Below, one piece after another: positions 38,466-48,738 of a DNA stretch of 64,000 bases (position 1 is the first letter of the stretch; the number at the start of each line of letters is the position of its first letter). Below the pieces are notes generated by a model. The model was not told the origin of the DNA. It was given only the letters and a program-made list of their open reading frames with translations, and did not search any database. The DNA lies in assembly GCA_963810485.1 (NCBI GenBank), contig CAWENQ010000004.1, positions 496,001 through 560,000 of the forward strand. Direction: 5' to 3'. The DNA is from DATKFM01 sp963810485. GTDB lineage: Bacteria > Pseudomonadota > Alphaproteobacteria > Dongiales > Dongiaceae. The position numbers were made by a program, and so were the translations under genes.

Positions 38466-40891
38466 GGCCTGCCGCCGCCGGCGCGGCTTACGAACCACGC
38501 CCAGGTCATGCCGTAGGCGCTGGGCGTCAGGCGGAATCCTTTGCGCACGGCCCAACTCGCCTTGGCCTCCACCACCGGGATGATCGGCCGGTCGGCAGCC
38601 GCCAGGGCGCAGGCGGAGCGCAGCAGCTCGATGCGGCGGTTCTCATCCAGGCTGGCCAGCGCCTCGCCGAGAATGCGATCGAACGCCGGATTGGAATAGC
38701 GGCCGACATTGCTGCCGCCCATGCCGCTCGCGGCGTCTGAGGTCGCCAGCAGATGCTTCAGGGTATAGGACGCCTCGCCCGTCACGTCATACCAGGCGGT
38801 CAGCGAAGCGCTGAAGTCGCCGCGGAACTGGCCATCGTAGAAGCGCAGGGTGTCCATGATCAGGTAACGCGTATCAATGCCCACCGACGACAGCATCAGG
38901 CTGAGCGCATGCACCAGCGGCATGTACGGCGAATCGTCGGGGGCATGCAGATCGAGCTGGAAGCCCTGGGGATAACCGGCTTCCGCCAGCAGGCGCCGGG
39001 CCTGCTGGGGATCGTGCGGATCGGGCATGCTGTCGCTGTTGGCGCCGCGGACAGCGGAGGCGACGACATCGCGGCCCGGATCGGCTTGGCCTTGCATCAT
39101 CACGTCGCACAGGAACTGCCGATCGATTGCCAACGACATCGCCAGCCGGACTCGCGGATCGAGCAGCGGATTCTCCTGCAGCGGCTTGCCGTCGAAGCGG
39201 CGCATATGAGGACTGATCTTGCTCTGGAGATCCAGCGCCAGATGATAAAGGCCTGTCGTGGTGCCGCGCACGATCTGCATGTCAGGCAATTGCCTCAGCC
39301 GCGCCTGCGCCTGAGGATGAAGGTCGTCGACGACATCGATATTCCCGGCGCTCATCTGCTCGGTCATCTCGGTCTCGTCGAGGATGAAGTTGAACATCAG
39401 GGATCGCCATTCCGGCAAGCCACCCCAATAGCCGTCGAACCGCTCGAGCCGCAGATAGGAATCGCGCTGCACCGAAACCGCCCGGTAGGGACCGGTGCCG
39501 ATCATCGCCGCCAGCGAGTTGAAGTCATCGAGAGTGGCCTCGGCAAAGCGCCGGTTGATGATGCCAATCTCGTTGATCTCGATCGGCAGGGTGGGCCAGA
39601 CGCTCTTGGTGCGGATGACCAGGCGGTAATCATCCTCGAGCCCGTAGTCAGCGAACTCCGCCATGGTGGTGCCGATGGAGGACAGGTCGGCTATCATTCG
39701 CTTCAGGCGCGCGAAGGTGGCGAGCACGTCCTGGCCCGAGAACTCCGTTCCGTCGTGGAAGCGCACGTCGCGGCGCAGCTCGAACTCCCAGGTATGTGCA
39801 TCGCGCTGGCGCCAGCTTGTGGCGAGGCCGGGAGCGGCGCGGCCCTGGGCGTCGATGGAGGTCAGGCTGTCGAAGACATGGGGCATCACCATCCATGTTG
39901 AGCGCAGCCGCTGGTAGTGAGGATCCAGGGAGGTCACTGCCTCCAGCATGGCGATGCAGAGCTCCGGCCGCGCGGCAAGTTTGGCGGCTTCCGCCAACGT
40001 CACCGCGGAATCCATCGGCAATAGAACACGAAACAGGCTGCCCTTGCCCGGTGCACTCTCGACGTCGATGGTGCCGCCCAGGAGATCGCAGAGGCTCTTG
40101 CAGATATAGAGGCCAAGGCCGCTGCCGCCGCGGCGGCCGGGCAATGATTTGGCGCCCACCTGGCTGAAGGGCTGGAACAGTTGCGCCTGCTCGGCGTCGG
40201 ACATGCCGATGCCGCCATCGATGACGTCGAACCGGATGCAATTGTCGACTTGCCGCTCGACCAGCAGGCAGACCTCGCCGCCATCGCTGAACTTCATGGC
40301 GTTGCCCAGGAGATTGAGCAGGATCTGGCGGATCTTGAGGCGGTCGGACTTGATCAGGCCGATGTCTTCGGTCACCTGCATGCGGAAATCGATGCCGCGC
40401 TGCTGTGCATAGGGACCGAGTATGCTCTTCACCTCGGCCAGCGCCATCGGCAGATGGAATTCTTCGATCTCGACCGCGATGCGGCCGGCTTCCAGCTTTG
40501 CGGCATCGAGTACCTGATCCACCAGCGCTTCCAGATGCTGGCGCGCCTGGTTGATGTTGACAGCCCATTCCGCCAGCTGATCCTGGTTGCGCATCCGCGC
40601 TTGCATCTCGATCAACTCGCCATAGCCGGAAATGGCGCTGATGGCGTTGCGGACTTCATGGCTGACGAAGGTGAAGAGGTCGGACTTCGCCCGGTTCGAT
40701 TCCTGGGTACGGCGCAGCAGGACTTCGGCGCGGTCGCGCTGTTCAAGGGCAGCGATACCACTGCGCCAGACGGCGTCCAGGGTCGCGCTGTCGTTGGGGC
40801 CTGTCGCGTCCTCAGGACTCCGTTCCCTGGGGAACTGCTCGGGCCAATCGGCGCCAGGCAAGAACGGCGATGCGGGATTCCTGGTGTTCAT
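38462..40891 (-). CDS. Soluble histidine kinase fused to a family-5 solute-binding domain
   Basis: The ATG at 40891 (AGGG 8 nt upstream) gives 809 residues. Residues about 68-135 are a HisKA domain with the phospho-acceptor His78 in FTFVSHEVRN. Residues about 180-292 are the ATPase with N box (LLNLLGNAMKFSDGG), G1 (DVIDGGIGMS), F box (FQPFSQ) and G2 (GGSGLGLYI). From about residue 308 to the end runs a complete SBP_bac_5 domain of the oligopeptide/nickel-binding type (VTSLDPHYQRLR, HVFDSLTSID, VRFHDGTEFSGQDVLATF, and IGTGPYR). No signal peptide or transmembrane segment is visible, so the ligand-binding domain appears cytoplasmic. No response regulator gene adjoins it. The ligand is unknown. 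Confidence 0.88.
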   Translation of the reverse strand: MNTRNPASPFLPGADWPEQFPRERSPEDATGPNDSATLDAVWRSGIAALEQRDRAEVLLRRTQESNRAKSDLFTFVSHEVRNAISAISGYGELIEMQARMRNQDQLAEWAVNINQARQHLEALVDQVLDAAKLEAGRIAVEIEEFHLPMALAEVKSILGPYAQQRGIDFRMQVTEDIGLIKSDRLKIRQILLNLLGNAMKFSDGGEVCLLVERQVDNCIRFDVIDGGIGMSDAEQAQLFQPFSQVGAKSLPGRRGGSGLGLYICKSLCDLLGGTIDVESAPGKGSLFRVLLPMDSAVTLAEAAKLAARPELCIAMLEAVTSLDPHYQRLRSTWMVMPHVFDSLTSIDAQGRAAPGLATSWRQRDAHTWEFELRRDVRFHDGTEFSGQDVLATFARLKRMIADLSSIGTTMAEFADYGLEDDYRLVIRTKSVWPTLPIEINEIGIINRRFAEATLDDFNSLAAMIGTGPYRAVSVQRDSYLRLERFDGYWGGLPEWRSLMFNFILDETEMTEQMSAGNIDVVDDLHPQAQARLRQLPDMQIVRGTTTGLYHLALDLQSKISPHMRRFDGKPLQENPLLDPRVRLAMSLAIDRQFLCDVMMQGQADPGRDVVASAVRGANSDSMPDPHDPQQARRLLAEAGYPQGFQLDLHAPDDSPYMPLVHALSLMLSSVGIDTRYLIMDTLRFYDGQFRGDFSASLTAWYDVTGEASYTLKHLLATSDAASGMGGSNVGRYSNPAFDRILGEALASLDENRRIELLRSACALAAADRPIIPVVEAKASWAVRKGFRLTPSAYGMTWAWFVSRAGGGRP

Positions 40892-41038
40892 TTCAAACGC
40901 CCTGGCCCTCGGCAAGCACGAAGCCCGCCGGCCAGAATTGTCAGAGGGGACGACGATATGCGCCCATTCTGACAAGACAAAGTTAATGATATCTAACGAC
41001 CAGTTCGCGCCATCCGATCGCAGGAGCGCCGCAAAACG

Positions 41039-41560
41039 CTAGGTTGTGATCGGTCCCGTGCGCCGGCTGACCGTGAGCGCGGCCGGTCGATTAAGGGTCT
41101 GAAAGACCACGCAATAGCGCTCGGTCAGAGTCATCAACTTATCGATTTGCTCGGCCGGCGCATCGGTGTCGAGATCGAAGCGCAGGCGGATCGCCTGAAA
41201 GCCGACCGGCGCATCCTTTGCCACGCCGAGCGTGCCGCGGAAATCCAGATCGCCTTCGGCGCTGACGCGACCTTCGCGGATCGGAATCTGCAGTGCGGTC
41301 GCCACCGCTTTCACTGTCACGCCGGCGCAGGCGACCAGCGCCTCCAGCAGCATGTCGCCGGAACAAAGCGACAGACCATCGCCCCCTGTTGCGGGATGCA
41401 GCCCCGCTTCGGCGATGGCGCGGCCGGTCTCGACTTTGCAGGTGATGGACTCATCGCCGAGCCGCCCGGTGGCGCGCAATGTAATCAGGGCGCTGCCGGG
41501 CTCCTCGCGATATCGCGATTTCAAGGGGGCTTGCATCGTTCGCAGCTGGTCGGCGTCCAT
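41039..41560 (-). CDS. OsmC-family peroxiredoxin-like protein
   Basis: The ATG at 41560 has GGAG 7 nt upstream and is preferred over the ATG at 41599, which has none. The 173-residue protein has the two conserved OsmC cysteines in LLEALVACAGVT and LTERYCVVFQTL. Such proteins reduce organic hydroperoxides or act on other thiol chemistry. It is divergent from the downstream ABC importer, with about 300 bp between. Confidence 0.85.
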   Translation of the reverse strand: MDADQLRTMQAPLKSRYREEPGSALITLRATGRLGDESITCKVETGRAIAEAGLHPATGGDGLSLCSGDMLLEALVACAGVTVKAVATALQIPIREGRVSAEGDLDFRGTLGVAKDAPVGFQAIRLRFDLDTDAPAEQIDKLMTLTERYCVVFQTLNRPAALTVSRRTGPITT

Positions 41561-41869
41561 CTCGGCACTCCAAATCCCGGTGAATTGCTTGAGGGCCATA
41601 ACGTGGCCCGCGTGGCAAAAAAGTCCAGCGCCAGATCGCCGTGATTTTTCATCTTGACGGCTGCATCGAGCATACTTAGATTTCCCGATAGCGCCGATTT
41701 GAGCCTCAGCTTGCGGGCGCTTTACAAATACGGCTAAAGCGTGGGCGTTCCGCCCAGCAATAGCTGCGGCGGATTTTTCGTTTTGGCCCCTTGGCCAACT
41801 CCGCCGTGTTGACAGTCAACCCGACGGGGATGCGTGAAACCGCATTCCCGCCACAGGAGGAGTGTTGCC
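41561..41869. other. Intergenic region upstream of the ABC importer
   Basis: This 309-bp non-coding region contains the perfect 13-bp palindrome GTTGACAGTCAAC (41808-41820), 49 bp before the substrate-binding protein start. It also holds a short T-rich stretch near 41774. No coding frame or RNA gene was recognised. Confidence 0.5.
41808..41820. promoter_or_regulatory. Palindromic candidate operator GTTGACAGTCAAC
   Basis: Six-base arms around a central A form a perfect palindrome that includes TTGACA, which could itself be a -35 element. Its place upstream of the importer operon suggests control of that operon; the regulator is unknown. Confidence 0.4.
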
Positions 41870-42862
41870 ATGCTGCGCAGAACTTTTCTGACAATCGCTA
41901 CGGCCCTTGTCGCTTCGACCTTTGCTGCCACTGCACCGGTGCAGGCCGCGCCTGAAACGATCCGCATCGATTTTGCCTACTACAATCCCGTCAGCCTGTT
42001 GTTGAAAGACAAGGGCTGGCTGGAGGAGGAGTTCAAGGCCGACGGCATCGGCGTCGAATGGGTGCATAGCCTCGGCAGCAATAAGGCGCTGGAACTGCTG
42101 AACAGCGGCAGTGCCGATTTCGGCTCGACCGCCGGCGCCGCGGCTTTGCTGGGCAAGATCAATGGCAACCCGATCAAGTCGATCTATGTCTATTCCAAGC
42201 CGGAGTGGACCGCGCTGGTGACGCGCCCGGATACGGGCATCACCAAGATCGAAGATCTGAAGGGCAAACGCGTCGCGGTCGCCCGCGGTACCGATCCCTA
42301 TATCTTTCTGCTGCGCGCGCTCGATAGCGTGGGCCTCAAGGAGACTGACATCGAGGTCGTCCTGCTGCAGCATCCGGACGGCAAGAACGCCTTGGTGAAC
42401 GGCGATGTGGACGCCTGGTCCGGGCTCGATCCTTATATCGCGCAGGTCGAAGTGGATCATACCGGCGAACTGTTCTACCGCGACGCCAACAAGAACACCT
42501 GGGGCGTGTTGAATGTCAGCGAGCAGTTCGCCAAGGATAATCCGGAAATCGTCGAGCGCGTGCTGGCGGTCTATGAACGCGCCCGCAAATACTCGATCGA
42601 GCATCCGGATGAAGTGCAGGCCGCATTGATCGCGGCCGCCAAGCTGACCGAGCCGGTCGCCGCCCGGCAGCTAGGCGAGCGCACCGACCTGGCCAGCGCC
42701 GGCATCATCGGCGACGAGCAGAAGCAATCCATCCTGGCCGCCGGGCAGGTCCTGCAGCAGTCCGGCGTGATCAAGCCCGACGTGGATGTGGCCAAGACCG
42801 TCGATGAACTGATCGATCCGCAATATATCGAGCGGGCCTTGAAGCGGTTGGCCGCGCTCTAA
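41870..42862 (+). CDS. ABC importer substrate-binding protein (nitrate/sulfonate/taurine type)
   Basis: AGGAGG precedes the ATG at 41870 by 9 nt. The 330-residue protein has a signal peptide (LRRTFLTIATALVASTFAATAPVQA). The SsuA/TauA-type binding fold shows IRIDFAYYNPVSLLLKDKGWLEEE, the LGSNKALELLNSGSADFGSTAG ligand loop, and GKRVAVARGTDPYIFLLRAL. It captures a small sulfonate or related anion in the periplasm. The permease and ATPase genes follow at once. No desulfonation monooxygenase is nearby, so the ligand stays open. Confidence 0.88.
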   Translation: MLRRTFLTIATALVASTFAATAPVQAAPETIRIDFAYYNPVSLLLKDKGWLEEEFKADGIGVEWVHSLGSNKALELLNSGSADFGSTAGAAALLGKINGNPIKSIYVYSKPEWTALVTRPDTGITKIEDLKGKRVAVARGTDPYIFLLRALDSVGLKETDIEVVLLQHPDGKNALVNGDVDAWSGLDPYIAQVEVDHTGELFYRDANKNTWGVLNVSEQFAKDNPEIVERVLAVYERARKYSIEHPDEVQAALIAAAKLTEPVAARQLGERTDLASAGIIGDEQKQSILAAGQVLQQSGVIKPDVDVAKTVDELIDPQYIERALKRLAAL

Positions 42863-42900
42863 CGACTGGGCGCCGCCCGGTTGTGGAGCCTGGTCCTCCC

Positions 42901-43764
42901 ATGGCTATCTCTGCATCTTCCCTGACGCGGTGGCGCCGCACTGCCCTCCGCCTCCCTCGAGGCGGAGGGCAGACCAATTTCCGCGTCCTGCTGCGCGGCC
43001 TGGTCCTGCCGCTGCTGCTGCTCCTGCTGTGGGAGATGGGCAGCCGCGCCGGCTTGTTGCCGCCGAACAAGTACTCCTCGCCCTCGGCTGTTTTCCGCGA
43101 GATGTGGGGGCTTGCCGCGAGCGGAGAGCTTGCAGGACATATTCTGATCACGCTCTACCGTGTCTTCTTCGGCTTCGTGGCCGGCACAGCGGCCGCCACG
43201 ATCCTGGGTTCGCTCACCGGCTATTCCAAGCTGGTCCGCGAATTGCTGGACCCGACCATCCAGGCTTTGCGCAACGTGCCATCCATCGCCTGGGTCCCGC
43301 TGTTCATCGTCTGGCTCGGCATTTACGAGACGTCAAAAATCACGCTGATCGCCGTCGGCGTTTTCTTCCCCGTTTATTTGAACCTGATGAGCGGCATCCA
43401 GAACGTGGACCGAAAGCTGGTGGAGGTCGGACGGATGTACCGTCTCAACGGCTTCCGGCTGGTGCAGCGCGTGCTGCTGCCGGCAACCTTGCCGTCCTAT
43501 CTCGTGGGTCTGCGCAGCGGCCTGGGTCTGGGCTGGATGTTCGTGGTCGCGTCCGAACTGATGGGCGCGAGCCGGGGCCTGGGCTATCTGTTGATCGACG
43601 GCCAGATGACCGGGCGCGTGCAAGTTGTCATCGGCAGCATCGTGCTGTTTGCCATACTGGGTAAACTGACCGACGTGGCTTTGGCGCGACTCAGCCAGCG
43701 TTTCGCCGGCTGGCAGGATTCGTACAAGAGCACGGAATTGAGGGACCGCGATGTTGCGCGTTGA
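42901..43764 (+). CDS. ABC importer permease (SsuC/TauC-like)
   Basis: The ATG at 42901 is chosen; a GTG six codons upstream is possible. The 287-residue membrane protein has about six transmembrane helices and the BPD_transp_1 coupling motif region in VLLPATLPSYLVGLRSGLGLGW (EAA loop). It belongs to the nitrate/sulfonate/bicarbonate permease class. The gene overlaps the ATPase gene by 14 bp. Confidence 0.88.
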   Translation: MAISASSLTRWRRTALRLPRGGGQTNFRVLLRGLVLPLLLLLLWEMGSRAGLLPPNKYSSPSAVFREMWGLAASGELAGHILITLYRVFFGFVAGTAAATILGSLTGYSKLVRELLDPTIQALRNVPSIAWVPLFIVWLGIYETSKITLIAVGVFFPVYLNLMSGIQNVDRKLVEVGRMYRLNGFRLVQRVLLPATLPSYLVGLRSGLGLGWMFVVASELMGASRGLGYLLIDGQMTGRVQVVIGSIVLFAILGKLTDVALARLSQRFAGWQDSYKSTELRDRDVAR

Positions 43765-44485
43765 CCAGGTTTCCAAGCGGTTTGAGAGCGACGTCGCCGC
43801 ACTGCACGGCATCAGCCTTGAGGTCGCGCGCGGCGAGATCGTCAGCCTGGTGGGCACCAGCGGCTGTGGCAAAAGCACCCTGCTCCGCATCGTCGGCGGC
43901 CTCGAGTTTCCGTCGTTGGGTCAGGTGTGGATCGACGACGAGGCCGTCCGCGCGCCGCGGCCGGAGATCGGCATTGTCTTCCAGGAACCGCGGCTGATGC
44001 CCTGGCTCAACGTCGCCGACAATGTGAAATTCGGACTGGAGGGTTTTCCGCGGGCGCTGCGCGACGAGCTCGCCGCCGAGGCGATCCACAAGGTGGGACT
44101 GGAAGCGTTTGCCGGCGCGCTGCCCAAGCAGCTCTCCGGCGGCATGGCACAGCGCGTCGCAATCGCCCGCGCCCTGGTGACCCGGCCGCGGATCCTGCTG
44201 CTGGACGAGCCCTTCAGCGCGCTCGACGCCTTCACGCGGACCAAACTGCAGGATCATCTGCTGGCGATCTGGGCCGAGATGCGGCCGACCATGCTGTTCG
44301 TCACCCATGATGTCGAGGAGGCGTTGGCGCTGAGCGACCGCGTCATCGTCATGCGCGGCCAGCCCGGCCGCATTCACCGGGACTATGCGGTCGACCTGGA
44401 CCGGCCGCGGCTGCGCGGCTCAGTCCAATTCCAGACCATGAAGGAGCGGATTCTCGGCGACCTCGATCTGGAGCTCGAAAGTTAA
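43751..44485 (+). CDS. ABC importer ATPase (SsuB/TauB-like)
   Basis: The 244-residue nucleotide-binding subunit shows Walker A (GTSGCGKST), a Q-loop (VFQEPRLMPW), the signature LSGGMAQRVAIARAL, Walker B with catalytic Glu (RILLLDEPFSALD) and the H-switch (VTHDVEEAL). It energises the importer encoded by the two preceding genes. A hairpin without T-run (TTCGGGC-CAA-GCCCGAA, 44511-44527) follows the gene. Confidence 0.92.
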   Translation: MLRVDQVSKRFESDVAALHGISLEVARGEIVSLVGTSGCGKSTLLRIVGGLEFPSLGQVWIDDEAVRAPRPEIGIVFQEPRLMPWLNVADNVKFGLEGFPRALRDELAAEAIHKVGLEAFAGALPKQLSGGMAQRVAIARALVTRPRILLLDEPFSALDAFTRTKLQDHLLAIWAEMRPTMLFVTHDVEEALALSDRVIVMRGQPGRIHRDYAVDLDRPRLRGSVQFQTMKERILGDLDLELES

Positions 44486-44733
44486 CAATTCTGGTTAGCA
44501 AGGGCTCCCCTTCGGGCCAAGCCCGAACGGGCAAATGCCGGCGAAGTTACTTTCTCTGGGAATCATATCTGCTATTGTGACCGGCGACGCAAACGATCGG
44601 GGCAATCGTCGGCGCGATCATCATGGATTCCCAATAATCTCTGATCACCGCAGAATGGGACGTTCTGAACTTCCAGGAGCCCGTTCTGCAGCAGCTGCAT
44701 GATTATTGGCGCCGGCAGCGCGGGCAGCGCGCC

Positions 44734-45108
44734 ATGCCGGCACGTCCGGATATCGATGTGGCCGAGATTCCTGTCTTGTTGCCCTACATCTTCGTCATCG
44801 ATGTGCTGGAGAATCCCCGCGACTTCCGCTTTCGCGTGGCCGGGACTCACATACGTCAAGCACTCGGCGAGGAATTGACCGGCCGGCATATCGCCGATGC
44901 GTTTCCGCCGGAATTCGGCGGCGAGGTAAAGGCGATCTGGAGTCAGGTCGTCGATCAGAAAATCCCGGTCCACGGCTGGGGCGATCTCTGGGTGCCCGGC
45001 AAGGAATTCATCAAGTGGGAAGGGATGGCCATGCCGCTATCATCCGACAGCGCGGCCGTGAACATGCTGCTGGGTGGCGTGATCTTCCCACAGATCGCCT
45101 ACAAGTGA
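44734..45108 (+). CDS. PAS_5-family protein, true start uncertain
   Basis: From the ATG at 44734 the product has 124 residues with a PAS_5 (PF07310) pattern: DIDVAEIPVLLPYIFVIDV, FRFRVAGTHIRQALGEELTG and a final LLGGVIFPQ. Homology clearly continues upstream in frame (bases 44641-44733 encode LQQLHDYWRRQRGQR just before the ATG), as in other family members. However, no ATG, GTG or TTG lies between this ATG and an in-frame TAA at 44635; an in-frame ATG at 44623 is just before that stop. Either a sequence error or an unusual start is involved. PAS_5 proteins are small sensory or regulatory proteins of unknown ligand. Confidence 0.7.
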   Translation: MPARPDIDVAEIPVLLPYIFVIDVLENPRDFRFRVAGTHIRQALGEELTGRHIADAFPPEFGGEVKAIWSQVVDQKIPVHGWGDLWVPGKEFIKWEGMAMPLSSDSAAVNMLLGGVIFPQIAYK

Positions 45109-45126
45109 CCTGACCTATAGCGCTTC

Positions 45127-45327
45127 TCAACCCATGCGGAAGTACGTCAGATAGATCACGCCAAAGGCGATGATCACCAGGGCGAGCGAAATCCCCAGCA
45201 CATAGCGCATATGGCCTGTGGGCACGGCTTGCCGAGCTTCCGTCTCGTTCAGTACCGGGGATTCCGGATGGCGGCTGAACGGTGCCGGTTCGTCCTCATA
45301 TTCGGGCGCGCGGGTTTCTGGCGTCAT
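45127..45327 (-). CDS. Small single-pass membrane protein
   Basis: This 66-residue product has an acidic N-terminal half and one transmembrane helix near the C-terminus (YVLGISLALVIIAFGVIYL). GGAGGAG precedes the ATG by 3-4 nt. No family function was recognised. It lies alone on the minus strand between the PAS_5 gene and the tricarboxylate transporter operon. Confidence 0.65.
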   Translation of the reverse strand: MTPETRAPEYEDEPAPFSRHPESPVLNETEARQAVPTGHMRYVLGISLALVIIAFGVIYLTYFRMG

Positions 45328-45596
45328 CGGCTCCTCCGATCGTCTGAGAGAGCAACTCTAAGACCGGGGTCCAGTTCCCCGGACCTCCGGGAACCGCTCG
45401 CGCTACACCGTGTTACCTCAGAATGTCGCCGGCATGGCAGCTTGGCACAGAGCTGATGTTGAGCCGGTCTCATGGCCCCCGCGCTGTGGAATCTCCTAGC
45501 ACTAACTGCCCCTGGACGTTAGCTTTCGTGATCTGCCGGCGCACCGGAAGAGGCGCCGCAGCCGACCGTGAAGAGTTGACAGAAGGGAGGCCCTCC

Positions 45597-46580
45597 ATGA
45601 GCTATCCGATTTTACGCAACAACCTGGCCCGCGGCCTGGCAGCCATGTCGCTCGGCCTCGTGCTGGGCCTGGCATCGGCCGATGCCGGGGCCATCGACGA
45701 CCTCAAAATCATCGCTCCGGCAAAGCCCGGCGGCGGCTGGGATCAGACGGCACGCAGCATGCAGGAAGTCCTGCAGGCCGCCGGCATCGCCAAGGCAGTG
45801 ACGGTGGAGAATATCGCCGGCGCCGGCGGCGCGGTGGGCCTGGCGCAATTCGTCGATCAGGAGAACGGCAAGGGCAACGCCCTGCTGGTCAACGGACTGG
45901 TGATGGTCGGCGCGCTCCTGACCAACCAGTCGGCGGTGACGCTGGACCAGGTTACGCCGATCGCGCGCCTCACTGGCGAATATGAAGTGATCGTCGTGCC
46001 GGCAGCGTCGGAGATTCAGAACCTCGGCGACCTCGTCGCCAAGTTCAAGGCCGACCCCGGCGCCGTTGCCTGGGGCGGCGGTTCGGCGGGCGGCACGGAC
46101 CACATCCTGGCGGGGCTGATCGCCCAGGCCACCGGCGTCGAGCCGGCGAAGGTGAATTATGTGCCCTTCTCCGGCGGCGGCGAGGCGCTCGCAGCGATCC
46201 TGGGCGGCCATGTGACCGCCGGCGTCAGCGGACTTGGCGAATGGGAAGGACAGATCCAGTCGGGCGAATTGCGCGCGCTGGCGATCTCCTCCGCCGAACG
46301 GCTGCCGGGCCTCGATGTCCCCACCTTGAAGGAACAGGGCGTGGATGTGGAACTGGCCAACTGGCGCGCCGTTGTCGGTCCGCCGGGCATCGATGACGCC
46401 CAGCGCAAAGAGCTGCTGACGACCGTCGAGCAGATGGTGCAGAGCGACGGTTGGAAGAAGACGCTGACCGACAAGAAGTGGCTCGATCTCTATCTCGCCG
46501 GCGATGATTTCGCCAAGTTCCTTGCGGATGAAAACACGCGGGTCACGGCGACTCTTAAGTCGATCGGTCTGGTGCAATAG
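45597..46580 (+). CDS. tctC: Tripartite tricarboxylate transporter substrate-binding protein (TctC/Bug family)
   Basis: GGGAGG lies 6 nt before the ATG at 45597. The 327-residue protein has a signal peptide (LARGLAAMSLGLVLGLASA, cut near DAGA). The Bug fold shows IIAPAKPGGGWDQTAR and VENIAGAGGAVGLAQF, the loops that bind carboxylates, plus AWGGGSAGGTDHILAGL. It is the periplasmic receptor of the secondary transporter encoded by the next two genes. The substrate is a di- or tricarboxylate not identifiable from sequence. Confidence 0.9.
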   Translation: MSYPILRNNLARGLAAMSLGLVLGLASADAGAIDDLKIIAPAKPGGGWDQTARSMQEVLQAAGIAKAVTVENIAGAGGAVGLAQFVDQENGKGNALLVNGLVMVGALLTNQSAVTLDQVTPIARLTGEYEVIVVPAASEIQNLGDLVAKFKADPGAVAWGGGSAGGTDHILAGLIAQATGVEPAKVNYVPFSGGGEALAAILGGHVTAGVSGLGEWEGQIQSGELRALAISSAERLPGLDVPTLKEQGVDVELANWRAVVGPPGIDDAQRKELLTTVEQMVQSDGWKKTLTDKKWLDLYLAGDDFAKFLADENTRVTATLKSIGLVQ

Positions 46581-46667
46581 CCGGCAAGCGGGTTTGCGTG
46601 GATCGGGGCTCGCAGCCAGTTCCCGATTCACGCTTCCTCACGATAGAATCCCAGCCACCGCACGAAC

Positions 46668-47171
46668 ATGAATCCGGAGTCAAGGCTGCCGGAAATCCTG
46701 CTGGGCCTGGGCTTGATTGCGCTCGGCCTGTTCTTTGCGGTCGAAACCACTGAGATCAAGGTCGCGCCGATCTATGCCAAGGTCGGGCCGACGGTATTTC
46801 CCTGGATTGTCGCCGGCGCATTGATCGTACTCGGTGTGCTGTTCGCCATTCAGGCATGGCGGCGCGGACACCATAGCCTTTCGCCCGGTCCCATCCCCGG
46901 ACAGGGATATCCCGCAACGCCGCAGGCTCCGGCCAGCGACTGGCGTGCGCTCGCCGTGATCAGCGCGGCACTGCTGTTGCAGGTTGTTCTCCTGCGCAGC
47001 GCCGGGTTCATCGTCACCGCGGTTGTCTTATTCATGGCGGTCACCTACGCCTTTGGCAGCCGGCAGTATCTGCGCAATCTTGTGATCGCAATCCTGCTTG
47101 CCGTCCTCGTCTATGTCGGCTTCACCCGCGGGCTGAATCTGCAGCTGCCGCCGGGCGTGCTTGGATTCTGA
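46668..47171 (+). CDS. tctB: Tripartite tricarboxylate transporter small membrane subunit (TctB)
   Basis: The 167-residue protein has four predicted transmembrane helices and the TctB pattern ILLGLGLIALGLFFAVETTEI at its N-terminus and LVYVGFTRGLNLQLPPG at its end. It forms the membrane complex with TctA; its stop lies 9 bp before the tctA start. Confidence 0.88.
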   Translation: MNPESRLPEILLGLGLIALGLFFAVETTEIKVAPIYAKVGPTVFPWIVAGALIVLGVLFAIQAWRRGHHSLSPGPIPGQGYPATPQAPASDWRALAVISAALLLQVVLLRSAGFIVTAVVLFMAVTYAFGSRQYLRNLVIAILLAVLVYVGFTRGLNLQLPPGVLGF

Positions 47172-47180
47172 GGCGCCATC

Positions 47181-48662
<1,482 letters not shown>

Positions 48663-48703
48663 TCTGCTGACAACATCCTGTCAGTAGGCAGCCGCCCGAC
48701 CCA

Positions 48704-48732
48704 TTGGCCGCTGCAGCGGGCCGCCCTATATT
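48704..48732 (+). promoter_or_regulatory. Promoter of uvrB, suggesting a leaderless mRNA
   Basis: TTGGCC (48704-48709), 17 nt, TATATT (48727-48732). The ATG of uvrB is at 48739, so transcription would begin at or within a base or two of the start codon. No Shine-Dalgarno sequence precedes the ATG, which fits leaderless translation. Confidence 0.5.
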
Positions 48733-48738
48733 GTCAGC

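Noticed and set aside
48663..48738. LexA/SOS box before uvrB
   Set aside because: Neither GTTC-N7-GTTC nor CTGT-N8-ACAG is present; the CTGACA-N6-TGTCAG repeat there fits neither consensus.
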